Assembly: GCF_028767125.1 (NCBI RefSeq)
Contig: NZ_JAKCWP010000003.1
Span: 62,001 to 126,000, forward strand
DNA length: 64,000 bases
Origin: Chelativorans sp. YIM 93263
GTDB lineage: Bacteria; Pseudomonadota; Alphaproteobacteria; Rhizobiales; Rhizobiaceae
Direction: 5' to 3'
How positions within the stretch are numbered: the stretch's first letter is position 1; the number at the start of each line of letters is the position of its first letter. Below, in pieces: positions 8,444 through 16,604 of the stretch. The notes below the pieces were generated by a model that saw only the letters and a list, made by a program, of their open reading frames with translations, ran no database searches and was not told the origin of the DNA. A program made the position numbers and the translations under genes.

Positions 8444-9661
8444 TCAGCGCTCTGCAACTCGCGCGTCGGAGCGCTCAGCTGGTTCCGGGCGAACATCACG
8501 CGAGAGGAGGTAGATGAGGACGGTCGTCGCCAATGTCCCGGCATAAAAGGCGAACAGAACACTGTAGGCTGCCGTCGGTTCGGCTGGAACGGTGGCTGCC
8601 GTGACCACTCCACCGGTGGCGAACTGCATCAGGCCAGCGCCGCCGATCGAAAAGAAATTAAGCAGCGTCATGCCGCGGCCGGTTAAATGCGCGGGAAGAA
8701 ACGCGCGCCCATGGGCCATCAACACACCATAGCTGCCGCCACAAACACCGATGAGCACCATGGCCATGGTCACGCTGCTGATGGCAGCAGCCGGAAATAC
8801 CGCCAGCCAGGTCAGCGCGGCGATGCTGATCGAGTTTCCTGTTACGGCAACCCATTTGCGCGTGCCAAAGATGTTGTCCAGCGGTCCATAGATGAAGGAT
8901 CCGGCGGCCATAGCCACGGCCATGAACAGTGTTACCTGACCGATGAGCAGCGTCTCGGCGCCATGAACCTCGGCGAGATAGGGCCCGGCCCACAGGCCAC
9001 GAATGCCGACCGCGGCGGCGTAGTTCAGTCCGATAAGCGGAATAATCGGCCACAGGGATTTCAGTTTCAAAAGTTCCAGATAACCTAAGAAGCCTGCCCC
9101 CTCAGTTACTTCTCGCTCGGGGTCGCGTACGATGACCCAGAGCATGGCCGCAGTCGCGAACGTCGCTATCGCAACGCCAGCGATCACCTGACGCCAGCCA
9201 AACGCTTCGGCCGCAGCTGCGAAGGGCGACGCCGCGATGATGTTGCCCATTGCGCCGACGCCAATCAGCCACGATGTCATGACCGCCAGGCGGGCCGGCG
9301 AATGGGCCTTGGCGAAAATGAAAACCGAGGCCATTAAAATCGGCGCGCATCCAATGCCGATCAGCGCCATCGCGAGAACAACCATCCAGGGCGTCATGGC
9401 AAATGCGAGCAACAAGGCACCACCACCGCCGCCGAACGCAAGGAGGACGGACGCCGTTCTGCGCGGCCCGTATCGGTCAAGCGATACGCCGATGACAAAT
9501 TGCATCGCGGCAAAAGTGATGAACCAGGCGCCGGAAGCAATGGAGAGCTCGGCCTTGGTCGCGCCCAGCTCCGATACTAAGGCAGGTGTGAGGACGGCGA
9601 GAAAAGAGCGGTAAAACTGCGAAAGAACGTAGGCCACCGCCAGGGCGGCAATTCCTGCCAT
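8444..9661 (-). CDS. MFS transporter
   Basis: A 405-residue major facilitator with about twelve hydrophobic segments in two halves. The loop motif between TM2 and TM3 is GVSLDRYGPRRT, the usual MFS motif A region. The substrate cannot be predicted from the sequence. Start ATG at 9661 follows GGAG at nine bases. It lies 130 bases downstream of cysK's start in the same orientation, but the gap suggests an independent unit. The 158 bases upstream (9662-9819) hold no gene that I can recognise. Confidence 0.85.
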   Translation of the reverse strand: MAGIAALAVAYVLSQFYRSFLAVLTPALVSELGATKAELSIASGAWFITFAAMQFVIGVSLDRYGPRRTASVLLAFGGGGGALLLAFAMTPWMVVLAMALIGIGCAPILMASVFIFAKAHSPARLAVMTSWLIGVGAMGNIIAASPFAAAAEAFGWRQVIAGVAIATFATAAMLWVIVRDPEREVTEGAGFLGYLELLKLKSLWPIIPLIGLNYAAAVGIRGLWAGPYLAEVHGAETLLIGQVTLFMAVAMAAGSFIYGPLDNIFGTRKWVAVTGNSISIAALTWLAVFPAAAISSVTMAMVLIGVCGGSYGVLMAHGRAFLPAHLTGRGMTLLNFFSIGGAGLMQFATGGVVTAATVPAEPTAAYSVLFAFYAGTLATTVLIYLLSRDVRPEPAERSDARVAER

Positions 9662-9819
9662 CGAGACACTCTCCTCATCAGCGTGAATTCGCCTGTCATC
9701 GCCGATTTGTTCCGGCGACGGGTATGCCCGCTCGCTGATCTATCGCAGCTTGCAGTACCGGGCAATTGTGCCACGCCGCCTGTAAAGAACGGCCAGACTT
9801 GCCCGCCCGGCGTGCGGGA

Positions 9820-10482
9820 TCAGAACTGCAGCATTTTGTCTTCCACAGCGCAGGTTTCGCAGGTCTTCACTTTCACGGTGAGACTTCCTGGCTTGATCCA
9901 GCGCAGGCTTTGCAGATCGATTGTCCAGTTTTCCTGCAGATCGAACGGCGGAAAAGCGTGCGATTCACCGCTTTCTGCTTCTATCATGTAGAGCCACCGA
10001 GCGCCCTCCTCGCTGTTGGTCAGCGCAACAAACCGCCCTTCAGGCCCCCAGCTCTGCCAACGCTCGGGGCCATAGTGGCCAGCGAGGGACTTGCGAAACT
10101 CTTCCTCTTCCGCGTCAAGCAGCAAGACCGACCAGCAGAGCGCGTTAGCCCCGGTTCCATCACACGCTTGAACGATGCGAAACCGCCCTGACGGCGACGG
10201 CGGAAACAAAATAGCCTGACCTGCTGCAATCGGTTTCTGTGCTGACCCGTCATCCTCATACGCTGCGATCAGCGGATCAGCGAGAACGTCACCATCCTTG
10301 GAGAAAGCACCGGTCCGGCTTAAGGAGAAGCCGCAGGCCGAAATTCCGGGCGCGATCTCGAGGAAGTCCGTATCGCACTCAGTCTCGCCAGCGGGTTGGG
10401 CGGCAGCCGGCGTTGCCAGCGCGACCAACAAAAACGCGGCGCAAAGCGCCGGACCGATCCCTCTACTTGGCCGCACACCCAT
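9820..10482 (-). CDS. Secreted protein of unknown function
   Basis: Not recognised. The 220-residue product begins with a clear signal peptide (CAAFLLVALATPAAAQ, cleavage near residue 30). The mature part has several cysteines in pairs (ETECDTDF, GISACGFS, VQACDG, ALCWS, CETCAVED), compatible with disulfides in the periplasm. A stretch with WGPEGRFVAL and GARWLYMIE looks like beta-propeller-style repeats, but there are too few for a call. GAGG precedes the ATG at 10482 by six bases, so this start is preferred over ATG four codons upstream, which has no ribosome binding site. It lies between pdxJ and the MFS gene, all on the minus strand, without obvious coupling. Confidence 0.65.
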   Translation of the reverse strand: MGVRPSRGIGPALCAAFLLVALATPAAAQPAGETECDTDFLEIAPGISACGFSLSRTGAFSKDGDVLADPLIAAYEDDGSAQKPIAAGQAILFPPSPSGRFRIVQACDGTGANALCWSVLLLDAEEEEFRKSLAGHYGPERWQSWGPEGRFVALTNSEEGARWLYMIEAESGESHAFPPFDLQENWTIDLQSLRWIKPGSLTVKVKTCETCAVEDKMLQF

Positions 10483-10558
10483 CACAAACCTCATCGAAAA
10501 GACAAGCGAAGTTTGGCCGATCAAGATGAACGATTCTTTTAATAAACCCGGTCATTGC

Positions 10559-11314
10559 TCAGGAAAGCTCGTTTCCCGCTGCTCTCAGAAACCGCCTGAC
10601 GGTTTCCGCCATGCCATATTCCAGCGCGTCAGCGGTCAGACCATGGCCGATTGAAACCTCCGCCAGGGTCGGTACGCGGCGGGCGAGTGGCGGGAGATTG
10701 GCAACGGTCAGGTCATGGCCGGCGTTGATTTCCAGCCCCAAGGGAACTGCAATGTCTGCGGTTTTCCCGAGTCTTTCCAATTCGCTGGCCGCTTTTTCTG
10801 GACTGTTGTGACAAGCGCCGTAGGGGCCGGTGTAAAGCTCTATCCGGTCCGCGCCCACCTCCTTGGCAACGGCGAGTTGGGGCTCATCGGTACCGGGATC
10901 GCAAAAAAGCGAAACGCGGACTCCAAGCCGCTTCAGCCGGGCCACGGACTGTTTGAGAAAATCCGCATGCTGCCTGAAGTCCCATCCGTGATCGGAAGTT
11001 GCCTGGCTCGGATCGTCGGGCACCAGAGTGACCTGTTCCGGCTCGTTATCCTCCACCAGTTTCAAAAACGATTCAGAAGGATAACCTTCGACGTTGAATT
11101 CACAGCCGGGGAACTCATCATCAATGAGGGCCCGGATCGCGGGCAGATCGGCAAAGTGGATGTGCCGTTGGTCGGGACGCGGATGAACGGTCAATCCGTG
11201 CGCGCCCGCGGCAAGCGCGATGCGGCCCAGCCCGGTTACGCTCGGCCACGGTAAATCGCGCCGGTTACGCAGCATGGCGATGGCATTTAGATTGACCGAA
11301 AGCTTGGCCGGCAT
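10559..11314 (-). CDS. pdxJ: Pyridoxine 5'-phosphate synthase
   Basis: Last step of the DXP-dependent vitamin B6 pathway: it condenses 1-amino-acetone-3-phosphate with deoxyxylulose 5-phosphate to give pyridoxine 5'-phosphate. The 251-residue TIM barrel shows the family motifs [13 protein letters not shown] at the start, HPRPDQRHI (about 44-52), NVEGYPS, LVPDDP, the catalytic Glu of [16 protein letters not shown] and [11 protein letters not shown]. The B6 route fits the local use of PLP by cysK but there is no operon link. It is divergent from the SpoIIAA-like gene at 11433. Confidence 0.95.
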   Translation of the reverse strand: MPAKLSVNLNAIAMLRNRRDLPWPSVTGLGRIALAAGAHGLTVHPRPDQRHIHFADLPAIRALIDDEFPGCEFNVEGYPSESFLKLVEDNEPEQVTLVPDDPSQATSDHGWDFRQHADFLKQSVARLKRLGVRVSLFCDPGTDEPQLAVAKEVGADRIELYTGPYGACHNSPEKAASELERLGKTADIAVPLGLEINAGHDLTVANLPPLARRVPTLAEVSIGHGLTADALEYGMAETVRRFLRAAGNELS

Positions 11315-11432
11315 GGTCGAGCCCCTGTGGCGGATTTGTGTTGGCTCTTCCTATACTCGCTTTGAGCGGAACTGACAGGGCCAGATGGTGTTGTCCTGGT
11401 GGACAAGTCCGAACGGAGAAACGTGAAGCGCT

Positions 11433-11837
11433 ATGCTTATCAACGAGACGCCACCCAGCATACGCCGGATCGATACCAACCGGGAGGACGCGTTTGCCTT
11501 CGAGATTACCGGTGAAATCGAAGCAGCCGATGTCGAGAACATCTATGGGCTTCTCGAGGGCGCGTACGAATTGCACGACCAGATCGATGTGATCGTCATC
11601 TTCCATGATTACGAAGGCACCGATTGGAGCGCCGTCTGGAGCGAGAACACCATGAGCGGAAAGGGGCGCGCGCTCGAGCACATCCGCAAATATGCCGTTG
11701 TCGGCGGTCCTGGCTGGATTCAGCCAATGGTCAGCGTCTTCAAGCCGTTTCTCTCAATCGAGATGAAACATTTCGAGGACGACGACATCGAAGCCGCCTG
11801 GGAATGGATCGGCGCGAAGCCGGAGTCTCGCGCTTAG
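11433..11837 (+). CDS. SpoIIAA-like (STAS/SEC14-type, DUF3478) protein
   Basis: A 134-residue protein of the SpoIIAA-like family found in many proteobacteria: a small alpha/beta STAS-like fold related to lipid-binding SEC14 domains. Family features are FAFEITGEIEAADVENIY near the N-terminus, VIFHDYEGTDWSAVW in the middle, and the KYAVVGGPGWIQ and IEMKHFEDDDIEAAWEWI segments at the end. The function is not established; a role in anti-anti-sigma signalling is unlikely because no phosphorylatable serine motif of the sporulation type is obvious. The ribosome binding site is weak. It converges on the helicase gene, with 8 bases between the stop codons. Confidence 0.75.
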   Translation: MLINETPPSIRRIDTNREDAFAFEITGEIEAADVENIYGLLEGAYELHDQIDVIVIFHDYEGTDWSAVWSENTMSGKGRALEHIRKYAVVGGPGWIQPMVSVFKPFLSIEMKHFEDDDIEAAWEWIGAKPESRA

Positions 11838-11845
11838 GACGGTCG

Positions 11846-12973
11846 TCACCTCACGATCGTCAACCGCTCCGCCGCGCGCGTGATCGCCGTGTAAAGCCAT
11901 TGCTGACGTGTGTCGCGGAAAGCGAAGCTCTCATCGAACAAGACGACGTTGTCCCACTGTGAGCCTTGGGCCTTGTGCACCGTCAGCGCGTAGCCGAAGT
12001 CGAAATCGTCGAAGCGCTTCTTTGTCTGCCAGGCGATATCGGCTTCCGGATCCTCGAAGGCCGCCTTGAGCAGCTTGATCTTGGCCACGCCCCGGTCCGT
12101 GTCGTCCTCCTCCGGTGACACCAGGAGGTTGATCCCGGGCTTGGTGGTCTCTCGCGACGCGGTCATGACCTTCCAAAGCGAGCCGTTCAGCAGGCCCTTG
12201 GTGGGATCATTGCGCAGGCAGACAAGCTTGTCCCCGGCTTGAGGCAGGACCGTCTCAAATCCCTTCAACTCACGCAGGCGTTGATTGTAGCGCCGCCTCG
12301 TGCGGTTGATTCCGACGAGCACCTGATCCGCGTCCAGTACGATGTCCTGGTTGATATCTCTCTTGGAGACCACTTGCGCCGTGCCATAGTCGCCGAGCAT
12401 GAACTCCCTGCCCTCGCGCACATCCAGCGCCAGCCGGATGATGGGATTGTCCCGCGCCTGGCGGTGAATCTCGGTGAGCAGACAGTCCGGCTCATGCTCG
12501 GTGAAGAAACCGCCGCCGGAGACCGGAGGCAACTGGCCGGGGTCTCCCAGCACCAGGATCGGCGTGCCGAAGGACATGAGATCGCGGCCGAGTTCCTCAT
12601 CCACCATCGAGCATTCATCGATGATGACCAGTTTCGCCTTTGCGATCGGGCTTTGCCGGTTAAGCGAGAAAGTGGGCGAGATGAGCTTTCTGCCCGTCAT
12701 CTCGTCTTCGACCTGCTCTTCGCCACGGGGGCGGTAGATCAACGAGTGAATGGTGCGGGCGTTCGAAGCGCCCTTGGAGCGCAGGACTTGCGCGGCTTTT
12801 CCGGTGAAGGCGGCAAACTGCACGTCTCCGTCGACATGTTCGGCAAAGTGCCGGGCGAGCGTGGTCTTGCCCGTTCCGGCATAGCCGAAAAGCCGAAAGA
12901 GCGGTGTCTGACCGTCCCGGAGCCAGCGCGCAACGGCCTTGAGCGCCGCGTCCTGTTGCGGAGAGAAATCCAT
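11846..12973 (-). CDS. RecD-like ATP-dependent DNA helicase (superfamily 1B)
   Basis: A 375-residue stand-alone SF1B helicase of the RecD/Pif1/Dda type. The motifs are Walker A GYAGTGKTT (about 30), motif Ia FTGKAA, motif II DECSMVD, motif III LGDPGQLPPV, motif IV EIHRQARD, and a C-terminal UvrD-like 2A domain ending in LTVHKAQGSQWDNVV and LYTAITRA. There is no RecB or RecC gene nearby and the protein lacks the RecD N-terminal domain, so it is not the exonuclease V subunit. It could resemble phage Dda or bacterial RecD2-like accessory helicases. ATG at 12973 is the first with helicase homology. The 200 bases upstream (12974-13175) hold nothing recognisable. Confidence 0.85.
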   Translation of the reverse strand: MDFSPQQDAALKAVARWLRDGQTPLFRLFGYAGTGKTTLARHFAEHVDGDVQFAAFTGKAAQVLRSKGASNARTIHSLIYRPRGEEQVEDEMTGRKLISPTFSLNRQSPIAKAKLVIIDECSMVDEELGRDLMSFGTPILVLGDPGQLPPVSGGGFFTEHEPDCLLTEIHRQARDNPIIRLALDVREGREFMLGDYGTAQVVSKRDINQDIVLDADQVLVGINRTRRRYNQRLRELKGFETVLPQAGDKLVCLRNDPTKGLLNGSLWKVMTASRETTKPGINLLVSPEEDDTDRGVAKIKLLKAAFEDPEADIAWQTKKRFDDFDFGYALTVHKAQGSQWDNVVLFDESFAFRDTRQQWLYTAITRAAERLTIVR

Positions 12974-13175
12974 GCGCTCACAAACCAGATTCTGCCCGCG
13001 ATGAACAGACCGCAAATCGATCGTGTCATCTTTGTCGAGGCGGATGGGAATGGTGCGAGTTGTACGCGGCGAGAATGGGCTTTTTAAAACCGGAGCGAGA
13101 CGACATTAGGATACTTCCGCATCGAAGCGAAGAAGCGCCATTTGCAGCCCGTTCAGGCATGAAAGCCAACAGACC

Positions 13176-13775
13176 TTAGCGCAACATCGGCCAGAGCGTT
13201 GCTGCCAACGCGATCCCCATGACGATGTTGAACCATTTCAGGCGCACCGGATCGGCTAGAAACCCCCGCAGGGCGACGCCGAAGCCAGCCCAGACCGACA
13301 CGCTGGGAAAGTTCACCAGTGTGAAGGCCAGCGCCACGAGCAGGATCGAGACGAAGGGCGCCTGGGGATTGGTGTAAATGGCCATGGCTGTGACGGCCAT
13401 AACCCAGGCCTTTGGATTGACCCACTGAAAGGCTGCCGCCTGAAAGAACGTCATCGGACGGGCCGCACCGGTGGCACCCTGGCTGCCGGTGGACCGCGAC
13501 ATCGCGATGCGCCACGCCAGATACAGAAGATACGCGCCGCCGGCGATCTTCAACACCAGGTTCAATTGCGGATAGGCTGTCAAAAGCGCGCCCAGTCCGA
13601 AGCCCACCGCCAGAAGCAGCGAGGCGAAACCCGCTGCAATTCCAAGCATATGCGGGATCGTGCGGATAAAACCGTAATTCACACCTGACGCCAGGAGCAT
13701 GAAGTTGTTCGGTCCCGGTGTCACCGACGAGACGAAGAAGAATACCAGGAGGGCGAGGAAGACGTCGAGGGACAA
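13176..13775 (-). CDS. LysE/RhtB-family amino-acid exporter
   Basis: A 199-residue inner-membrane protein with about six hydrophobic segments and the family signature SSVTPGPNNFMLLASG near the N-terminus (about 17-31), followed by GFASLLLAVGFGLGALL. These proteins export amino acids or their analogues. It starts with TTG only four bases after the ilvH stop codon, and the GGAGGGG that would serve as its ribosome binding site lies inside the end of ilvH. It is therefore very probably translated from the ilvB-ilvH transcript, and branched-chain amino acids or their precursors are reasonable candidate substrates (inference). Confidence 0.85.
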   Translation of the reverse strand: MSLDVFLALLVFFFVSSVTPGPNNFMLLASGVNYGFIRTIPHMLGIAAGFASLLLAVGFGLGALLTAYPQLNLVLKIAGGAYLLYLAWRIAMSRSTGSQGATGAARPMTFFQAAAFQWVNPKAWVMAVTAMAIYTNPQAPFVSILLVALAFTLVNFPSVSVWAGFGVALRGFLADPVRLKWFNIVMGIALAATLWPMLR

Positions 13776-13779
13776 GCTC

Positions 13780-14352
13780 CTACATCCCCTCCGGTCCGCG
13801 GTTCACGGCCGCCACGCCGGTCCGGCAGACCTCGACCAGGCCGAGCGGCTGCATAATGGCGATGAACTGCTCCACTTTGGATATCCGCCCGGTAATCTCG
13901 AAGATGAAATGTTCCGTATTCGCATCGATCACCTGCGCCCGGAACGCATCGGCCAGGCGTAGTGCTTCGACGCGGTCGTCGCCGTTTCCGCTTACTTTTA
14001 CCAGAGCCAGTTCCCGCTCGAGCGGGCGGTCGTGGCCGCGCTCATGGGCAGTGACGGTAAGATCCACGACGCGATGAACAGGAACGATGCGCTCAAGCTG
14101 GTGCTTGATCTGCTCCAGCACGTGAGGCGTACCGCGCGTTACGATAGTGATCCGCGAGAGATGCCGCTCGTGCTCGGTTTCGGAGACGGTGAGGCTGTCG
14201 ATATTGTAGCCGCGGCCCGAGAACAGACCGATCACACGAGCTAGCACCCCCGGCTCGTTATCGACCAGGACGGCGAGCGTACGGGTCTCGCTCCTCTCCG
14301 TCTCACTGGTAATGAAATAGGCTGAGCCGGTTGGCTTTAGCTGGGCGTTCAT
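13780..14352 (-). CDS. ilvH: Acetolactate synthase small (regulatory) subunit
   Basis: A 190-residue regulatory subunit that binds valine and activates the catalytic subunit. An N-terminal ACT domain (about 25-100, with TLAVLVDNEPGVLARVIGLF and GYNIDSLTV) is followed by the C-terminal IlvN/IlvH domain (about 105-180). It lies 50 bases after ilvB in the same orientation and is followed at once by the LysE-type gene, so the three form one operon controlled by the attenuator at 16255-16401. The short ilvB-ilvH gap is AT-rich and could hold a secondary promoter, but none is clear. Confidence 0.96.
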   Translation of the reverse strand: MNAQLKPTGSAYFITSETERSETRTLAVLVDNEPGVLARVIGLFSGRGYNIDSLTVSETEHERHLSRITIVTRGTPHVLEQIKHQLERIVPVHRVVDLTVTAHERGHDRPLERELALVKVSGNGDDRVEALRLADAFRAQVIDANTEHFIFEITGRISKVEQFIAIMQPLGLVEVCRTGVAAVNRGPEGM

Positions 14353-14402
14353 GCGCTCACTCTCACATATCTTATCTTATAGAAAACGACTTATACGTGG
14401 AC

Positions 14403-16163
14403 CTAAACCAGCGAGCGTCCCTTGGAGTCGATGGCGTTCGCCACAGCCTCGTCCGTCGCCTCGTCGGGCAGGAGCATTTCATTGTGCGCCTTGCCTGAGG
14501 GGATCATGGGGAAGCAGTTGGCGAGATTGGCCACGCGGCAATCAAAAATCACCGGCTTGTCGACCTCGATCATCTCGTTGATGGCGTCATCCAGTTCGTC
14601 CGGTTTTTCGCAGCGAATGCCGTGACCGCCATAGGCCTCGGCGAGCTTGACGAAATCAGGCAGCGCCTCAGTATAAGAATGCGAGAGCCGGTTGCCGTGC
14701 AAAAGCTGCTGCCACTGGCGGACCATACCCATGTACTGGTTGTTGAGAATGAAGATCTTGATCGGCGCGTTGTGCTGCACAGCCGCGCTCATCTCCTGCA
14801 TGGTCATCAGCACCGAAGCGTCGCCTGCGATATCGATCACCAACGCGTCCGGATGGGCGATCTGCACGCCCAGTGCCGCCGGCAGGCCATACCCCATCGT
14901 GCCGAGACCGCCTGAGGTCATCCACCTGTTGGGCGCCTCGAAGCCGAAATGCTGTGCCGCCCACATTTGATGCTGGCCGACCTCGGTGGTGATGTAGACG
15001 TCGCGCTCCTTGGTCAACTCATAGAGCCGCTGGATCGCATATTGCGGCATGATGACTTTATTGTTCGGTTTGTAGGCCAGCGAGTTGCGCCCGCGCCACT
15101 TTTCGATCTGTTCCCACCAGGGCTTGAGCGTTTTCTTCTCTGTCTTGGCGCCGGCGCGCCACAGCCGCACGAGATCCTCCATCACCCGGCCGGCATCGCC
15201 AATTATTGGGATGTCGACATGGACGTTCTTGTTGATCGAAGACGGGTCGATGTCGATGTGAATCTTCCGAGAATTGGGTGAGAAGGCGTCCAGGCGCCCC
15301 GTGATGCGGTCGTCGAAACGCGCGCCAATGCACAGCATCACATCGCAGTCGTGCATTGCCATATTGGCTTCGTACGTGCCGTGCATGCCCAGCATGCCGA
15401 GCCAGCTTTCACCCGAGGCCGGATAGGCGCCGAGGCCCATCAGTGTCGAGGTGATGGGGAATCCGGTGAGCTCAACCAATTCGCGCAGAAGATGGCTTGC
15501 CTCAGGCCCTGCATTCACCACGCCACCGCCGCTATAGATGACCGGCCGCTCGGCCGTCGACATCAATTCGATCGCCTGTTTGATCTTTTCCTGATCGCCC
15601 TCGACCCGCGGGTGATAGCTCGTGCGGGGTGCCGTTTGCGGCGACACGTAGGAGCCCTTTGCGAACTGCACGTCCTTGGGGATATCGACGACCACGGGCC
15701 CGGGCCGCCCGGTCTGGGCAATGTGAAAGGCCTGATGCAGGGCGGCGGGCAGTTCGCTGATGTCGCGCACCAGCCAGTTATGTTTGGTACAGGGTCTGGT
15801 AATGCCGACCGTGTCGCACTCCTGAAACGCATCGGAACCGATCAGCGCCGTCGGCACCTGGCCCGAAATACAGACCAGCGGAATCGAATCCATCAAGGCG
15901 TCCTGCAGCGCCGTAACAGCGTTGGTGGCACCCGGCCCGGAGGTGACCAGCATGACGCCAACCTTGCCCGTCGAGCGGGCATAACCTTCCGCGGCGTGGC
16001 CGGCGCCCTGCTCATGGCGGACGAGGATGTGCTGGATGTCATCCTGCTGGAAAAGCTCGTCATAGATCGGCAGCACCGCACCGCCTGGGTAGCCGAAAAC
16101 GTGCTCGACGCCGTTGTCGCGCAGCGCCTGTACCACCATTTCCGCGCCCGTCATCTCCTGCAT
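14403..16163 (-). CDS. ilvB: Acetolactate synthase large (catalytic) subunit
   Basis: ThDP- and FAD-dependent enzyme of branched-chain amino acid synthesis; it makes acetolactate or acetohydroxybutyrate from pyruvate. It shows the N-terminal PYR domain (GYPGGAVLPIYDEL, catalytic Glu in RHEQGAGHAAEG), the central FAD-binding domain (about 195-330) and the C-terminal ThDP domain with GDASVLMTMQEM and NNQYMGMVRQW. ATG at 16163 gives 586 residues and has GGAG six bases upstream. ATG at 16205 (600 residues, weaker AGGA site) is an alternative. It is preceded by a leader peptide gene and a terminator-type hairpin. It is followed by ilvH. Confidence 0.96.
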   Translation of the reverse strand: MQEMTGAEMVVQALRDNGVEHVFGYPGGAVLPIYDELFQQDDIQHILVRHEQGAGHAAEGYARSTGKVGVMLVTSGPGATNAVTALQDALMDSIPLVCISGQVPTALIGSDAFQECDTVGITRPCTKHNWLVRDISELPAALHQAFHIAQTGRPGPVVVDIPKDVQFAKGSYVSPQTAPRTSYHPRVEGDQEKIKQAIELMSTAERPVIYSGGGVVNAGPEASHLLRELVELTGFPITSTLMGLGAYPASGESWLGMLGMHGTYEANMAMHDCDVMLCIGARFDDRITGRLDAFSPNSRKIHIDIDPSSINKNVHVDIPIIGDAGRVMEDLVRLWRAGAKTEKKTLKPWWEQIEKWRGRNSLAYKPNNKVIMPQYAIQRLYELTKERDVYITTEVGQHQMWAAQHFGFEAPNRWMTSGGLGTMGYGLPAALGVQIAHPDALVIDIAGDASVLMTMQEMSAAVQHNAPIKIFILNNQYMGMVRQWQQLLHGNRLSHSYTEALPDFVKLAEAYGGHGIRCEKPDELDDAINEMIEVDKPVIFDCRVANLANCFPMIPSGKAHNEMLLPDEATDEAVANAIDSKGRSLV

Positions 16164-16254
16164 GCTCGTCTCCTGCCATTTAAGCGCCGGCGCTCGCTGG
16201 TCCATCTCTTTATCCTGCCCCGTTTGTCTATCGTCATGTCGTCGTTCGGCCAAT

Positions 16255-16277
16255 AAAAAAGGCCCCCGAAGGAGCCT
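16255..16277 (-). terminator. Attenuator terminator hairpin in the ilv leader
   Basis: Read on the minus strand, AGGCTCC-TTCG-GGGGCCT forms a 7-bp stem (one G-U pair) closed by a stable UUCG tetraloop and followed by six T residues. It lies between the leader peptide stop codon and the ilvB start, 50-90 bases before the gene. That placement is expected for a transcription attenuator and not for the end of an operon. Confidence 0.88.
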
Positions 16278-16309
16278 GTCTTTCGCACATGAGCTGCTTC
16301 CGCCGGCGG

Positions 16310-16363
16310 CTACGCCGCCTTGCCCATGTGCATTCCTACTACGATAATAAGCTGTGTGTTCAT
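16310..16363 (-). CDS. ilv leader peptide (attenuation peptide)
   Basis: A 17-codon reading frame, MNTQLIIVVGMHMGKAA, with five consecutive branched-chain codons (Leu-Ile-Ile-Val-Val, codons 5-9). It ends 33 bases before an intrinsic terminator that itself precedes ilvB. Ribosome stalling at these codons when charged Leu-, Ile- or Val-tRNA is scarce would be expected to prevent terminator formation. There is no Shine-Dalgarno sequence; the predicted promoter places the transcript start only about 2-4 bases before the ATG, so the peptide is probably translated from a near-leaderless mRNA. The seven bases GCACATG in codons 11-13 can pair with CATGTGC after the stop, and GGCGGC/GCCGCC flank the stop codon. 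Confidence 0.85.
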   Translation of the reverse strand: MNTQLIIVVGMHMGKAA

Positions 16364-16372
16364 GGTAGCGGA

Positions 16373-16401
16373 CAATAAGGCGCATCGCTCCGCAATGTCA
16401 A
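16373..16401 (-). promoter_or_regulatory. Predicted sigma70-type promoter of the ilv operon
   Basis: On the minus strand, a perfect -35 box TTGACA (16396-16401) lies 17 bases from TTATTG (16373-16378) as the -10 element. Transcription would start near 16365-16367, just before the leader peptide ATG at 16363. Confidence 0.6.
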
Positions 16402-16604
16402 CGCTATAAATAATAGAAGCGACGGGAGAGTTCCGGTGGCAAGCGGTGAGTAAATGAGTTTGAGGCCCTTCCCCGGTGCCGTGCAGGACATCGCGTATTC
16501 TCACCATCGGGAACGCATTAATCCCGTCTCAACCATCCCGCCTTATTCGGCCTTAACCCTCTGCGCCTATGCTTGCGCAAAATAGAACAGGGGAAGAGGC
16601 TTTC

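Noticed and set aside
15351-16256. 301-codon open frame on the plus strand opposite ilvB
   Set aside because: Fully antisense to the conserved acetolactate synthase and without any domain. It also runs through the attenuator hairpin.
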